From the NCBI GenBank assembly GCA_029961685.1, contig JARWKL010000008.1, positions 7,442,501-7,506,500 on the forward strand: DNA of 64,000 nucleotides, written 5' to 3'. The notes under the pieces are model-generated. The model did no database searches, was not told where the DNA came from, and saw only the letters and a program-made list of their open reading frames with translations. The DNA comes from Aristolochia californica. Taxonomy: Eukaryota > Streptophyta > Magnoliopsida > Piperales > Aristolochiaceae. Numbering within the stretch: position 1 is the first letter of the stretch; every line of letters begins with the position of its first letter. Position numbers and translations under genes: made by a program. Of this stretch, positions 22,654-31,814 are shown in pieces.

Positions 22654-23800
22654 ATGGGTAGCTTTCTCTTGTGTTCACTCTTTCTCTTCTTGATCTCCTC
22701 TGTCACTGCCTGTGATAGATGCCTGCGTCATGGAAAAGCTGCGTACTACTCTTCTCCTTCGGCACTCACAGGTTGGTTTCTGTTGATTCGGGCCGGTTGT
22801 TTTCTTATTCGTATTAGAATTTGATGAGGTTATTGACTTGAATTTGGTTTCTTGATGGGTAATATAGCTGGAGCATGTGGATATGGTTCCATGGCTCTTG
22901 GGTTCTCCCATGGACATGTTGCTGCTGCAAGCTCGGCTCTATATAGAGATGGAATCGGTTGCGGAGCATGCTTTCAGGTTTTCATGTCTGGGTCTTGATT
23001 TAACTTTGGATCAGAGTTTTGTTCTCTCTGCTTTTTTATCTGCATCCTTTCTGTTTTTGCAGATGAGATGCAAAAACAAGAACCTTTGCAGAAAGGAAGG
23101 AGTTGAGTTTATTGTGACAAACCTCAATAAAAGCAATGAAACTGATTTTGTTCTTAGCAGCAGAGCTTTCCAGGCCATGGCCCGGAAAAATATGGCACTA
23201 GACATGGATAGGCTTGGAATTGCCGAGGTCGAGTATAAAAGGTACAAACGAAATCATGGGATGTTCGAAAACCAAACATTTAGTTCCAATTTTAAAGCAA
23301 AATCTATAATTTTCGTTTTAATCGATTACAGGATACCTTGTGAGTACAAGAACCAAAACTTATCAGTGAGAGTGGAAGAAGGAAGCAAAAAACCACACTA
23401 CTTGGCAATTAAATTCCTCTTTCAAGGTGGCCAAACTGACATAGTGGTAGTTGACGTAGCTGAGGTAAGAACTAATTGTTCTCAAACATTTGAAGTCGAA
23501 GGTGAAATTATTTAGAGTGGGAACTCCGTTCTTCACATGGGGGTAATTGAAAATTTGCAGGTTGGGTCTTCAACGTGGCAGTTCATGTCCCACAATTATG
23601 GTGCTGTCTGGGACACAGACAGGGTTCCTGCTGGTCCCTTGCAGTTCCGGCTGGTGGTGACGGGAGGATACGACGGGAAATGGGTATGGGCACAGAAGGT
23701 CCTTCCATCTGATTGGAAAGCTGGCCAAGTATACGATGCCGGAGTTCAAATAACGGACATTGCTCAAGAGGGTTGCGCTACTTGTGAAAAAGAGTGGTAG
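22654..23800 (+). CDS. EXLA: Expansin-like A protein, five exons
   Basis: Exons are 22654-22771, 22868-22977, 23063-23241, 23332-23464 and 23561-23800. All four introns have GT-AG ends and the exons total 780 nt (259 residues plus stop), a normal EXLA length. The protein starts with a signal peptide ([19 protein letters not shown]), then [75 protein letters not shown] and the C-terminal expansin domain ([49 protein letters not shown]). It is a predicted secreted cell-wall protein. EXLA lacks the catalytic HFD motif of alpha/beta expansins, and I see none here; wall-loosening activity is unproven for the subfamily. No disabling mutation is seen. Single open frames overlapping the introns are read-through artefacts. 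Confidence 0.95.
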
Positions 23801-24659
23801 TGGGAGCGAAAGTAGATTTGAGTCCTTTTTATGATCATGTAGATATGGATCACGAGGAACCCCCCACAAGCAAGAAATAATCTCCGATCACTTAAAAGTT
23901 CAATCATTGCTCTTACTGAATCCCATAAAGTTTATTGGCTAACCCAGAACTTGCAAGAAGCACATAGCACAGAGTAGAGTATAGAATATAGGAATGAAGA
24001 ATAATAATATCGTGATTATTATTGATCAGGTGTAAATTATATATAGAATTACACATAGAGATATTAGGTGATTAGGACTCTATAATTTGAGTCTATCTTT
24101 AATTCAAATACTAGTTATTTTTATCTTTATCATTATCTTTACATTTATCATTATGTTTATCTCTATCTCTATCATAGAGAAAATGAAAGAGAAAAGAAAG
24201 GCACAAAATGACTATAACCATCCACCTTTGCTAACAAAAAGGGTCCCATAACAAAAGTAAATAGACACACCCTCTAGCCATTCATTCAACTCATCCTCTA
24301 GGACCGTAAGAAAATAAATCCTCCTAAAGGACAAAAAGATCACCAAGATCTGAAAAAAAGCGCAACTTTCTCCACTGATGAGTTACAAACTGACTCCAAA
24401 ACAGAATCGGCAAATATTTATAGAATCAATGAGGATTTGAGGGTAAAGAGTCCCTGCTCCTTTCCAGTGATGTTACATGGCTTCATGTTCAAAGATGTAA
24501 CGAACAGGGTCACGGTGGAGGCAAGGAAGCAATAACCAGGAAGGAGATTTGAGGGTCCCCTGTTCTATCGAGCCTCCGATAATGAGGCCAAAAGGTACAT
24601 AAACAATATGATCATTACAGCCAAAGAGACACATGTTATGGTCACAAGAGAGTGGAAGG
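23801..24659. other. 3' flank of EXLA, unclassified
   Basis: The EXLA 3' UTR probably ends within the first 100-200 bases (AAATAAT near 23874). Around 24110-24180 lies a simple TTTATC/TCTATC-rich stretch. No gene is recognised in the remainder. Confidence 0.45.
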
Positions 24660-24664
24660 TAGAA

Positions 24665-25170
24665 TGTTATGGTCCTGGGGTTAAGTACCTAGGTCTATCT
24701 CTCCTAACAGGCCGGTCTTTTGGGTAGTATTGGCTAGGTGCTCAACATTTGGTATCAGAGTGGACGTTACGTCGTGAGTTCGACTCTCCACAAGCGTGGG
24801 ATATCGCAACACATCACCAGTGTTAGGCCGTCGTGGTCATCGGCTCGTGACGGTGGGTGTATTGTTGTGGTCTTGGGTTAAGTACCTATGCCTTCCTCTT
24901 CTAACTGGCCGGTCTTTTGGGATGTATTGGCTAGGTGCTTATCATTGATGTTGTGGTCCTGGGTTAAGTACCTATGCCTTCCGCTCCTAACAAGCCGATC
25001 TTTTGGGTAGTATGGTTAGGTACTTAACATTTGGTATCAGAGCTAGCGCTACATCCTGAGTTTGATTCCCAACGGACACGGGTGATTGCGAACCCCGGAA
25101 TGCAAGGTTTCCCGGTTAGGCTAGGTCCCTCGTCGCTATGTGTTAAACCACTGTGGTCGTCGGCTCTTAA
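24665..25170 (+). mobile_element. TRIM/SMART-like miniature LTR element array
   Basis: Three near-identical units of 81-83 bp start TGTT(A/G)TGGTC and end in CA: 24665-24747, 24863-24944 and 24949-25029. Units 1 and 3 are each followed by TTTGGTATCAGAG(T/C), the initiator-Met primer site (24750-24761 and 25032-25043). The order is LTR, 115-bp interior, LTR, LTR, interior, as in a tandem miniature LTR retrotransposon. The interior has no coding capacity. A purine-rich GACGGTGGGTG precedes LTR 2. The final LTR is not seen; element C begins at 25177. Confidence 0.68.
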
Positions 25171-25176
25171 GAACAA

Positions 25177-25488
25177 TGTTATGCACGTAATAATATTATT
25201 ATTTTAATAATTTTTCTTTAATTTACTTTATTTTATTTCAGTTTTAAGCCACAAGGGTATTTTTGGAATATTTTATTTATAGGGGTATTTTTGTAATATT
25301 TTATCTTAAACTTTGTAAGGGTCAACCATATTTAAGGGGTAAGAGTAATGAGAAAGACAAGCATTATTTTTTAGGTTAAACAGGCTTGGAGCTCTCCTTG
25401 ACGAGTTCTTTGGTTTTCAAACTTCCCTTTGGCTTGATCTTCGTCTTTCTTTTTTACAAATCCCTGTATCATATCAGAGACCATAACA
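25177..25488 (+). mobile_element. Element C 5' LTR
   Basis: It starts TGTTATGCACGTAATAATA and ends GAGACCATAACA. It has TATTTAAGGGGTAAG, which may act as a TATA element, near 25330. Confidence 0.92.
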
Positions 25489-25490
25489 AC

Positions 25491-25502
25491 TGGTATCAGA
25501 GC
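25491..25502 (+). other. Primer-binding site, initiator tRNA-Met (element C)
   Basis: TGGTATCAGAGC, an exact match, two bases after the 5' LTR. Confidence 0.92.
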
Positions 25503-25511
25503 GGGAATACA

Positions 25512-25835
25512 ATGAATGATTCTTCATTCCAAGAATTATGGCACAACGAATTGGAAGCCCTACTTGCATTGTATAGAGCATCTGACGAAAGATGGCATGC
25601 ATCTTCCATTGAACATTCTACAATGGAGAAACTCGTTGCAGCAAGGGAGAAACTTGATGCCGCAGGAAAGAACACAATGAATGATTCTTCGTTCCAAGAA
25701 TTATGTATTGCCATGCACAACGAATTGAAAGCCCTACTTGCATGGTATAGAGCATCTGAGGAAAGATGGCGTGCATCTTCCATTGAACATCCTGCAAGGG
25801 AAAAACTTGCTGCCGTAGAAAAGAAGGTCATATGA
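25512..25835 (+). CDS. Open frame with two 165-bp repeats (element C)
   Basis: From ATG 25512 an open frame carries two copies of a unit of about 54 residues, the second starting at ATG 25677. Both contain NDSSFQEL, ALL(A)xYRASxERWxASSIEH and EKLxA. The repeat looks helical and charged and could be a remnant of an N-terminal Gag-like or captured coiled-coil segment; I do not recognise it. It is the first open frame after the primer site. Confidence 0.45.
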   Translation: MNDSSFQELWHNELEALLALYRASDERWHASSIEHSTMEKLVAAREKLDAAGKNTMNDSSFQELCIAMHNELKALLAWYRASEERWRASSIEHPAREKLAAVEKKVI

Positions 25836-26151
25836 CCTAAATTCTCCGAGTACGAAAAATTCACAGAACGAGAGGCAACAGACGCTCTCTCGGATGGAAA
25901 TCCTCAACTCATTGCTGCAATAGATAAAATTTTCACTGGAGATGCTCTCTCGGTCGGGTAGGAAACGTAATAAATCAGAGAGCCCTCTGTCTCTCTAGCG
26001 GCGGCAAAATCCGAAATTGGGGACTCAACAATTCCTTTGTCGAAAAATTTGGAATGGGGTTCGGCATCGAATCCTTTCTCATTGGACACCATACGCCTCC
26101 CCGAACAGAAGATGTATGAAATACGAGAACTCTTTGTCTCGGAAAAGCTCC

Positions 26152-26335
26152 CCGAACTTTCGAAATCCGACAACGGGGACACTGATGTTTGGAAATCGGA
26201 GGGGTATTCCACAACACCTTTCTCACGGGAGGCCACACATCTGCCGAACTTTCGAAATCCGACAACGGGGACACTGATGTTTGGAAATCGGAGGGGTATT
26301 CCACAACACCTTTCTCACGGGAGGCCACACATCTT
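26152..26335 (+). repeat. Tandem duplication, two 92-bp units (element C)
   Basis: Two almost identical units, 26152-26243 and 26244-26335, each run from CCGAACTTTCGAAATCCG to GGCCACACATCT. Near identity suggests a recent duplication. 92 is not a multiple of 3, so the reading frame changes between units. Confidence 0.9.
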
Positions 26336-26399
26336 CCACAGGCGATGCAAAAAATGGAACTGGAAGATTTGGCAACCTCAAATCCAATGACCGACTCTG

Positions 26400-27049
26400 C
26401 GGTAGAAAAACCAAAAGACTTGTTCGTCGTTGAGAAAAAAAGGTTCTAAATTTTGACCACGATTTGCTACTATTCACCACCGGAAAAAGAGGAGGCGTCA
26501 GCGGCAACAAATCCGTGGGTCTTTGGTTTTCGAATTCTCACTCTCACTCACAATCTCGTTCTCGGCAGCCCACTGGGGAACTATCTTCAACAAAATCGGG
26601 GGTAAGCTTCGAAAACACCCTCGAATTTTAGGTCAAAATGAGTCTTTCATGGCGTTGATGTGGCTAAAAGGGGCTGAGCAGTAGGAACGCTGTTCAAAAA
26701 TTGGGGATGAAGGTTCTCTGTTTCGTGAAGCAGAGAAACAGTGCCCAAGTGGTGGAATTTTGGCTTGGGTGTAAGCATTTCGAGATGAAATTTTTCGGAG
26801 GATGTCGAGATCCATAAAAATAATTTTTTGGGGACGTTTGAAATTTTTTTTCTGGTGGCTTTGTTGTTTTGTTGACGCACACATTACCTGTGGGTTTGTT
26901 CGTTGTCAAATTGAAAAGGTGGGGATTAATTTTTTGGGTTCCATCCGTTGTGGTTTTCCTGGTGAAGCAATTGTGGCAAATCACACATAGAATGTTAATG
27001 TTGTGCATGTCCCACATCTGTTTGTGCTTAATGTGATGCTTATGCATGA
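26400..27049. other. Element C interior, not recognised
   Basis: The stretch shows no recognisable domain. Frames on both strands are short and mutually overlapping. Confidence 0.4.
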
Positions 27050-27210
27050 TAAGCAGGTTAAATTTGAGAAGGCAGCCGATGCTTCTCTAGCGGTTGAGGG
27101 GCTTAATTTGTGGGTCCATTGTCTGTAATAATGAGAGAAGGAGATGGAAATTCCAAATATTTTGGCTTTGTTAACTTTGAGAATGCAGAAGTATGCATTA
27201 GTACTGATAA
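27050..27210 (+). pseudogene. Captured poly(A)-binding protein RRM fragment
   Basis: One frame gives VKFEKAADASLAVEGLN, then after a frame change GPLSVIMREGDGNSKYFGFV and NFENAE. The SK-x-FGFVNFENAE text is the RNP1 region of an RRM as in cytoplasmic PABP. The order and frame change indicate two joined RRM pieces or a frameshift. It covers only part of one or two RRMs. Confidence 0.72.
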
Positions 27211-27400
27211 GGATGCATTTGTGCTGAATGATTATGCTATATGTGCTGCAACTACGGATGGGTATGCTGAGAAAGGTGAATTAGTGCTACATGATTCTGT
27301 TATTAGAAGTGACTCAGTTGAGATTGAAGAAATAAATTCTAGTTCTGTTGAAGATGTCAAACATGCAGCAGAACCTGAAATTGAATTTGGTAAAAGTGGT
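27210..27400 (+). pseudogene. Unrecognised coding-like segment in element C
   Basis: The open frame continues with acidic text (VEIEEINSSSVEDVKHAAEP) between the PABP and ATCase pieces. No family was recognised; it may be the ATCase-proximal part of another captured transcript. Confidence 0.35.
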
Positions 27401-27570
27401 GCTGCCAGAAAAGTTGTATCAACAGCAAGTATTCCTGTTATTACTGTTGGGGATGGTCCAGGCCAGCACGCTCCACAGGCTCTGTTGGATGTGTATATGA
27501 TCAGAAGAGAGATAGGCAAAAGGGATGGCATTAGTGTTGCTTTAGGAGGAGATCTGGCAAATGACAGGAT
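27400..27570 (+). pseudogene. Captured aspartate carbamoyltransferase fragment
   Basis: The translation reads ASIPVITVGDGPGQHAPQAL, then LDVYMIRREIGKRDGISVAL and GGDLANDRM. This matches the plant ATCase segment around the carbamoyl-phosphate/aspartate domain boundary (family text GDGPGQHPTQALLDVYT and GDLANGRT). ATCase makes carbamoyl-aspartate in pyrimidine synthesis in plastids. The HPTQ motif is altered to HAPQ. Only about 55 residues remain. Confidence 0.82.
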
Positions 27571-28090
27571 GATTGGCTACCAGTATGGGCCTGCATATGG
27601 CAATTTTTGTTTTGGAGGCTCCTATTTATATTACACTGGAAACAAATCACTTGACTCTGCTCTGTGCCACTGTTGGCTTGGCCAACTACAATGTTGCTTG
27701 TGTGAACATACTCAGCACTAAATTTTTTACCCAGTGGAGAGTTTTTGCTGATCCATGGGGCCCTATCCTAGAGCCACTTATTGTTGGCAATGCAACCTCA
27801 ATCCAGACATTGGAATGGAGGGTGGAAGAACTACGAAAGGAGAAGTTGCAGAGCGGGGCTTTATCAACAATCCAAGATTGGGATGGGGTAACAGATAGTT
27901 CTTTATCCAAGCATGATCAAGGCATGAGACAAATGGTAGCTGCACTTGTAGCTACGGCTACCCATGTTGGGGCTGTGATAGCTCCTACTTCACAAAATTG
28001 GTCTGAGGTGCAGTTGCTTGTGATGCTTGTGACATTCCATTCAATGTTGTTGCTTGAAATTCGTCACGCTATTCAAAATTCAGAACTGTA
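27570..28090 (+). pseudogene. Unrecognised coding-like segment in element C
   Basis: An open frame of about 170 codons includes TLEWRVEELRKEKLQSG and QMVAALVATATHVGAVIAPT. No family was recognised. It lies between the ATCase and H+-PPase pieces and is open longer than expected by chance, so it may be another captured exon set. Confidence 0.4.
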
Positions 28091-28320
28091 GGTGCAACAA
28101 CAGCCAACAAAAAATGTCCTAGGTGGCCTCACACTGGACTACAAGTTTGTCATAATTCCAATTTTTGCTAGTGCAGTAGCCATCTATGGGATTTCAGTCT
28201 TCCTGCCATATCTGGACTTTCTGTGGCAGTTTTTGGAATGCTTAGCACAATTACAATCGGGCTTGCGTTTGACAACTATGGACTCAAGGGGGAGGAACAT
28301 CATGTAGCTGGTGTGGTAGA
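28090..28320 (+). pseudogene. Captured vacuolar H+-pyrophosphatase fragment
   Basis: One frame reads NVLGGLTLDYKFVIIPIFAS and AVAIYGISVF. After a frame change the text VAVFGMLSTITIGLAFDNYG follows. Both parallel the type I proton-pumping pyrophosphatase membrane segment (GYKSVIIPIFAIAV, then ALGMLSTIATGLAIDAYGP). It is one or two transmembrane helices of a 14-16 helix pump, so no function is possible. No intron is visible. Confidence 0.8.
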
Positions 28321-28329
28321 CCTGCTTGG

Positions 28330-29140
28330 CAATGGTGGGTGCACTGTAGCAGCTACCAAGTAATGGAGGATTACACTGGCTGGACTGGTTGCTGGCCCAG
28401 CATATCATCCATGGTTTTTACTGTTGCCTACAAACCAGTGATGCACATACCAGCAATTCTGGATCAATTTACTGTAATGGGTTTACTCACAGCTACCGCC
28501 AATCTGGGTGCATTACATCAAGGGAAATTCTTGCAGGCTTAAATCACACCCCTTTACAGAAGCCAGGATTCTCACTGAAATTTGTGCACAGCTATTGATG
28601 GCTTACTTGCATGAATATGCTTGTGAGGCTTATGTTGTTGCTCTCTATTATGGGATAAACAATATAGGAAGTGGAAAATAGATGCAAATGATTTCAGGCC
28701 AACTATTTTCAGTACCAGTTGCACCTAATCTAGGTCAAGGCCTTGGAGTTGCTCATGTCCCGGGAATTGGAGTTATTTACATAGAATTAGTCAGAGCCTT
28801 AACCAGTACTATTGCGGTTGTGTGTGGATTTCACAAGGATATGTAGCATGATCCTATTGTCCGTGATGGTTACAGGCCTCTGAGTGTTTCAAGGTGTAGC
28901 AAACGGAGGGGGTTAGTGCTGCTGAGTCTTCTCAATCCCAGGGGGTTGGTCATGATGTTGTTGCTACCATGCCGGCAAAGTGTAGGCAGTGCAACCTTGC
29001 CAATGGGGGGCCGCCGTGAGGGGCCGTTTCACTCCAGTCCAGGACTGCGGGAGGGTTGAGATGTTGCTTGGAGAGATGTAGCGACATTCAACACGGATCC
29101 CTACATTCGACTGTGAAAAAAAATTATTACGAGGGGGAAT
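28330..29140. other. Element C interior, not recognised
   Basis: Short open stretches (for example GQGLGVAHVPGIGVIYIELV near 28735-28795) look coding-derived but match no family I know. Confidence 0.4.
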
Positions 29141-29149
29141 GCTATTGTT

Positions 29150-29271
29150 TTGGGTTTCCAGAGGGCGGACATTGCTACCACTGATGCTATTTGGGAATAG
29201 GTGGAGACGTCGACATACATACCCTACTTTCGAGCTTGAGGACAAGCTCTTTCTTCTAGGGGGGGGTGTAA
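29150..29271 (+). pseudogene. Chromovirus-derived 3' module and polypurine tract (element C)
   Basis: After GCTATTTGGGAATAGGTGGA the frame TAC CCT ACT TTC encodes YPTFELEDKLFL and stops, then AGGGGGGGGTGTAA leads into the LTR. Element A ends its polyprotein with YPAFELEDKLFL and a similar tract, so this is the last part of a chromovirus integrase/chromodomain gene. Confidence 0.82.
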
Positions 29272-29583
29272 TGTTATGCACGCAATAACATTATTATTTT
29301 AATAGTTTTTCTTTAATTTATGTTATTTTATTTCAGTTTTAAGCCAATGGGGTATTTTTGGAATATTTCATTTATAGGGGTATTTTTGTAATATTTTATC
29401 TTAAACCTTGTAAGGGTCAACCCTATTTAAGGGGTAAGAGTAATGAGAAAGACAAACATTTATTTTTAGGTTAAACGGGAGTGGAGCTCTCCTTGACGAG
29501 TTCTAGGGTTTTCAAGCTTCCCTTTGGCTTGATCTTCATCTTTCTTTTCTACGAATCCCTGTGTCAGATCCGGGACCATAACA
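29272..29583 (+). mobile_element. Element C 3' LTR
   Basis: It starts TGTTATGCACGCAATAAC and ends CGGGACCATAACA, 312 bp like its partner. Differences from the 5' LTR are scattered, so the insertion is not recent. Confidence 0.92.
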
Positions 29584-29693
29584 TAGAACTAGGTAGACAA
29601 AATTTTTAGATGAAATTGAGTTGGTTTTGCTCCTTTCTTAAGGAAGAAGAATAAATTACGGTCGGTTTGGTCTGCTATGACGATAGCAATAAA

Positions 29694-30064
29694 TGTTGTT
29701 ATGGAATCTAATTAACACCTTATGTTGAATTGGTACGTGGATCGACCTTCGCGGTAAGGTTACCGTGGGGGTTGGAAGGGGTTACCGCGAAGGTTGGAAG
29801 GGGGGCGGGGAGTCGCCCCCTCCTAGGGCCGAGGGGTGGAGCTCTCACTAAGTCTACGATATATTAACTGGTGTTTCGTTAAGGGTAGTTTGAGAATTTT
29901 ATTTTTGTATCGCGATTGCCCTAGTTTTCTCTTTATATTTGGGGCACCACTATTAAGGTTTGATCATCATGGAGAATCATCTTTTGTGGCCCCGAGAGAG
30001 GTTAGAGAAAGACAAAGCGAGTGTGATTTCTTTGTAAACCATTTTATCTTTATAGTTCATTACA
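29694..30064 (+). mobile_element. Copia J-family LTR fragment
   Basis: It starts TGTTGTTATGGAATCTAATT and continues with CCTTCGCGGTAAGGT, GTCTACGATATATTAACT, TTGCCCTAGTTTTCTCTTTA and GTTAGAGAAAGACAA, matching the J LTRs at 56912-57392 and 58539-58968. It breaks off at the position of GTGGATTAC. It contains an extra direct duplication of a GGTTACCG-GGTTGGAAGGGG unit. Confidence 0.78.
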
Positions 30065-30066
30065 GC

Positions 30067-31291
30067 TAGGGCTAGCATCGAGCTAAGTCGAGCCGAGCCC
30101 GAACCTGTCTATGTTCAGGTCAAGCTTGATTTAAATATTTTGAACTCGAGCTCGAGCCCAATAATTTTAACCGAGTTCGAGTCGAGCTCGAGCTTCAACA
30201 TTCATTTAAAATTTTTCAAAAAATACATGTCCCGAGTTCGTGCTTCAACATATATTTAAAACTTTTCAAAAAATACATATAAAACAAATTATATATAAAA
30301 TTATGCATATATTTTACATAAAATTAGGCATGACCTCTACATAAAATTGGGCATGACCTCTACATAAAATTGGGCATAATGGTGGCTTCGAATCAAGCTA
30401 AGCCCGAGCTTTCCTATGTTTGAGCCGAGCTTTATTTAAATATTTCGAACTTGAGCTCGAGCCAACCCTAGCCTTGAGCCTAAAATTTTAATTGAGCTCG
30501 AGCCTAATAATTTTAATCGAGTTCGAGCTTACATTTAATACTCTACATAAAATATATGTCAAATAAATTATATATAAAATTATGCATACATTTAAAAAAA
30601 AAAGAATGATAGGGGAAGTTTGGGATTGAATCTCGATAATGGATTAGAATGCACCAATATTAATCTCTTTTACCCCAAATATTGTCTAGCTTATTTTGTA
30701 ATTTTTGAATCTGGCCATAAATTTACTATGGCCTCCTTAGTGACCCTAGTTGAAAATTTATATTGTAGGAAAAACTAGAAATATTTTTCCTAGGATACAT
30801 ACTTCCAAAAAACACCTTTAAATTAAACCCTATTACTATTAGTGACTTACTAGAAAATAAAAATAAAAATTTAAAATTTTCTTAGGAAAGTTAAATGGAT
30901 TTCTTATTTCCTCTTCTAGGGAAATGAATAAAAATTAATAATCAATCTAATATATTACTATAGTTATCTATAAAATTTTAATCAAATAAAATGTCAAACA
31001 CAAAATTGCTATGAAAATTGCCTCATGCTAAAAGTATTACAGCTTCAACTATCAAATATTTATTCAAAAAATTTCTATACGATTTTCTATCCCATCTTGG
31101 TAGGAAAATCTTACATAGAAAATTATATAATTTTTTAATAAGAATTTCCAATTAGAAATTTTTTTCCAAAAAACATGAGGCACTAATAGTCCCTAGAAAC
31201 GTATTTCTACTAAAAATATCTTTTCAAAATTTCTTGAAAAAACCACTAATATGGCTTCATTTTTTAATAATTTTTTATTACCAATACTACA
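30067..31291. mobile_element. K-related hAT-like sequence (L)
   Basis: It begins TAGGGCTAGCATCGAGC with many GAGCTCGAGCC words, then repeats the K interior, including GGTAGGAAAATCTTACATAG and AGGAAAGTTAAATGGATT. A second start-like block lies at about 30383 (GGTGGCTTCGAATCAAGC). The right end is not identified; a piece resembling the K right end occurs at 33175-33232. Confidence 0.55.
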
Positions 31292-31296
31292 AATTA

Positions 31297-31481
31297 TGTT
31301 GTGGACTCGATATCGGGACGAGTCATCCAGATCTTCTCATTCTCTTTCAATTCCATTTTCCATAGCCTTCTCGCCATCATAGGTCACCCAGGTAAATTAG
31401 GAGGTCTTGGTTTAGCTTCTGATCCCCTAAACGACCTCTCCCTTCACCGAGTCACAAGATCAATGGTCCGGGACCATAACA
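31297..31481 (+). mobile_element. Short solo LTR (185 bp) with perfect TSD
   Basis: It starts TGTTGTGGACTCGATATC and ends GGGACCATAACA. It is flanked by AATTA on both sides (31292-31296 and 31482-31486). The termini resemble the LTRs of gypsy A and capture element C, but the LTR is far shorter, so it represents a separate small family. Confidence 0.85.
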
Positions 31482-31814
31482 AATTATTTTGTATGTCATG
31501 AAACTTATCTTTGTGATGGATCAATTAAATTGAAAGGGTATTCTAGATGAGTCTTATTTACTGAACAATCCATATTAATAACTAAGACTTAATTAATAGG
31601 ATCAAGTTCATCTCCCATACCTACCGCTCCCTACTTTCATCTGGTTTCAATCTTTCGGCCCTCACAAGTCACAAAGACTTGATATACACTCTAAGTTATG
31701 AACAAGAGAAACTTTCAAACTGAGAACAAGATTTAAGTACAATGATTTAATTACATGGCTCAATTGTACAAGAAAATATTAACAAAATATTTCTCATGAA
31801 TAAAACCATTTTTT
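31482..31814. other. Unclassified AT-rich sequence
   Basis: No gene or domain is recognised after the TSD. Confidence 0.4.

Larger units (their letters stand above)
25177..29583 (+). mobile_element. Gene-capturing LTR retrotransposon C, both LTRs present
   Basis: The element is 4407 bp with two LTRs of 312 bp (25177-25488, 29272-29583), an initiator-Met primer site, a polypurine tract and no gag-pol. The interior holds tandem repeats and fragments of at least three unrelated cellular genes in sense orientation. The immediate flanks (AACAA left, TAGAA right) do not match, so no simple TSD is seen. Confidence 0.87.

Noticed and set aside
22877..23515. A 212-codon single-exon gene
   Set aside because: It reads through three introns of the EXLA gene; only parts are real exons.
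24748..25075. tRNA-like B-box text after the TGGTATCAGAG sites
   Set aside because: The GAGTTCGA-like words lie in the TRIM-like interior and no cloverleaf fits; the primer-site explanation is better.
25177..29583. Element C as a functional multi-domain gene
   Set aside because: The captured pieces are short, partly frameshifted against each other and lack active sites.
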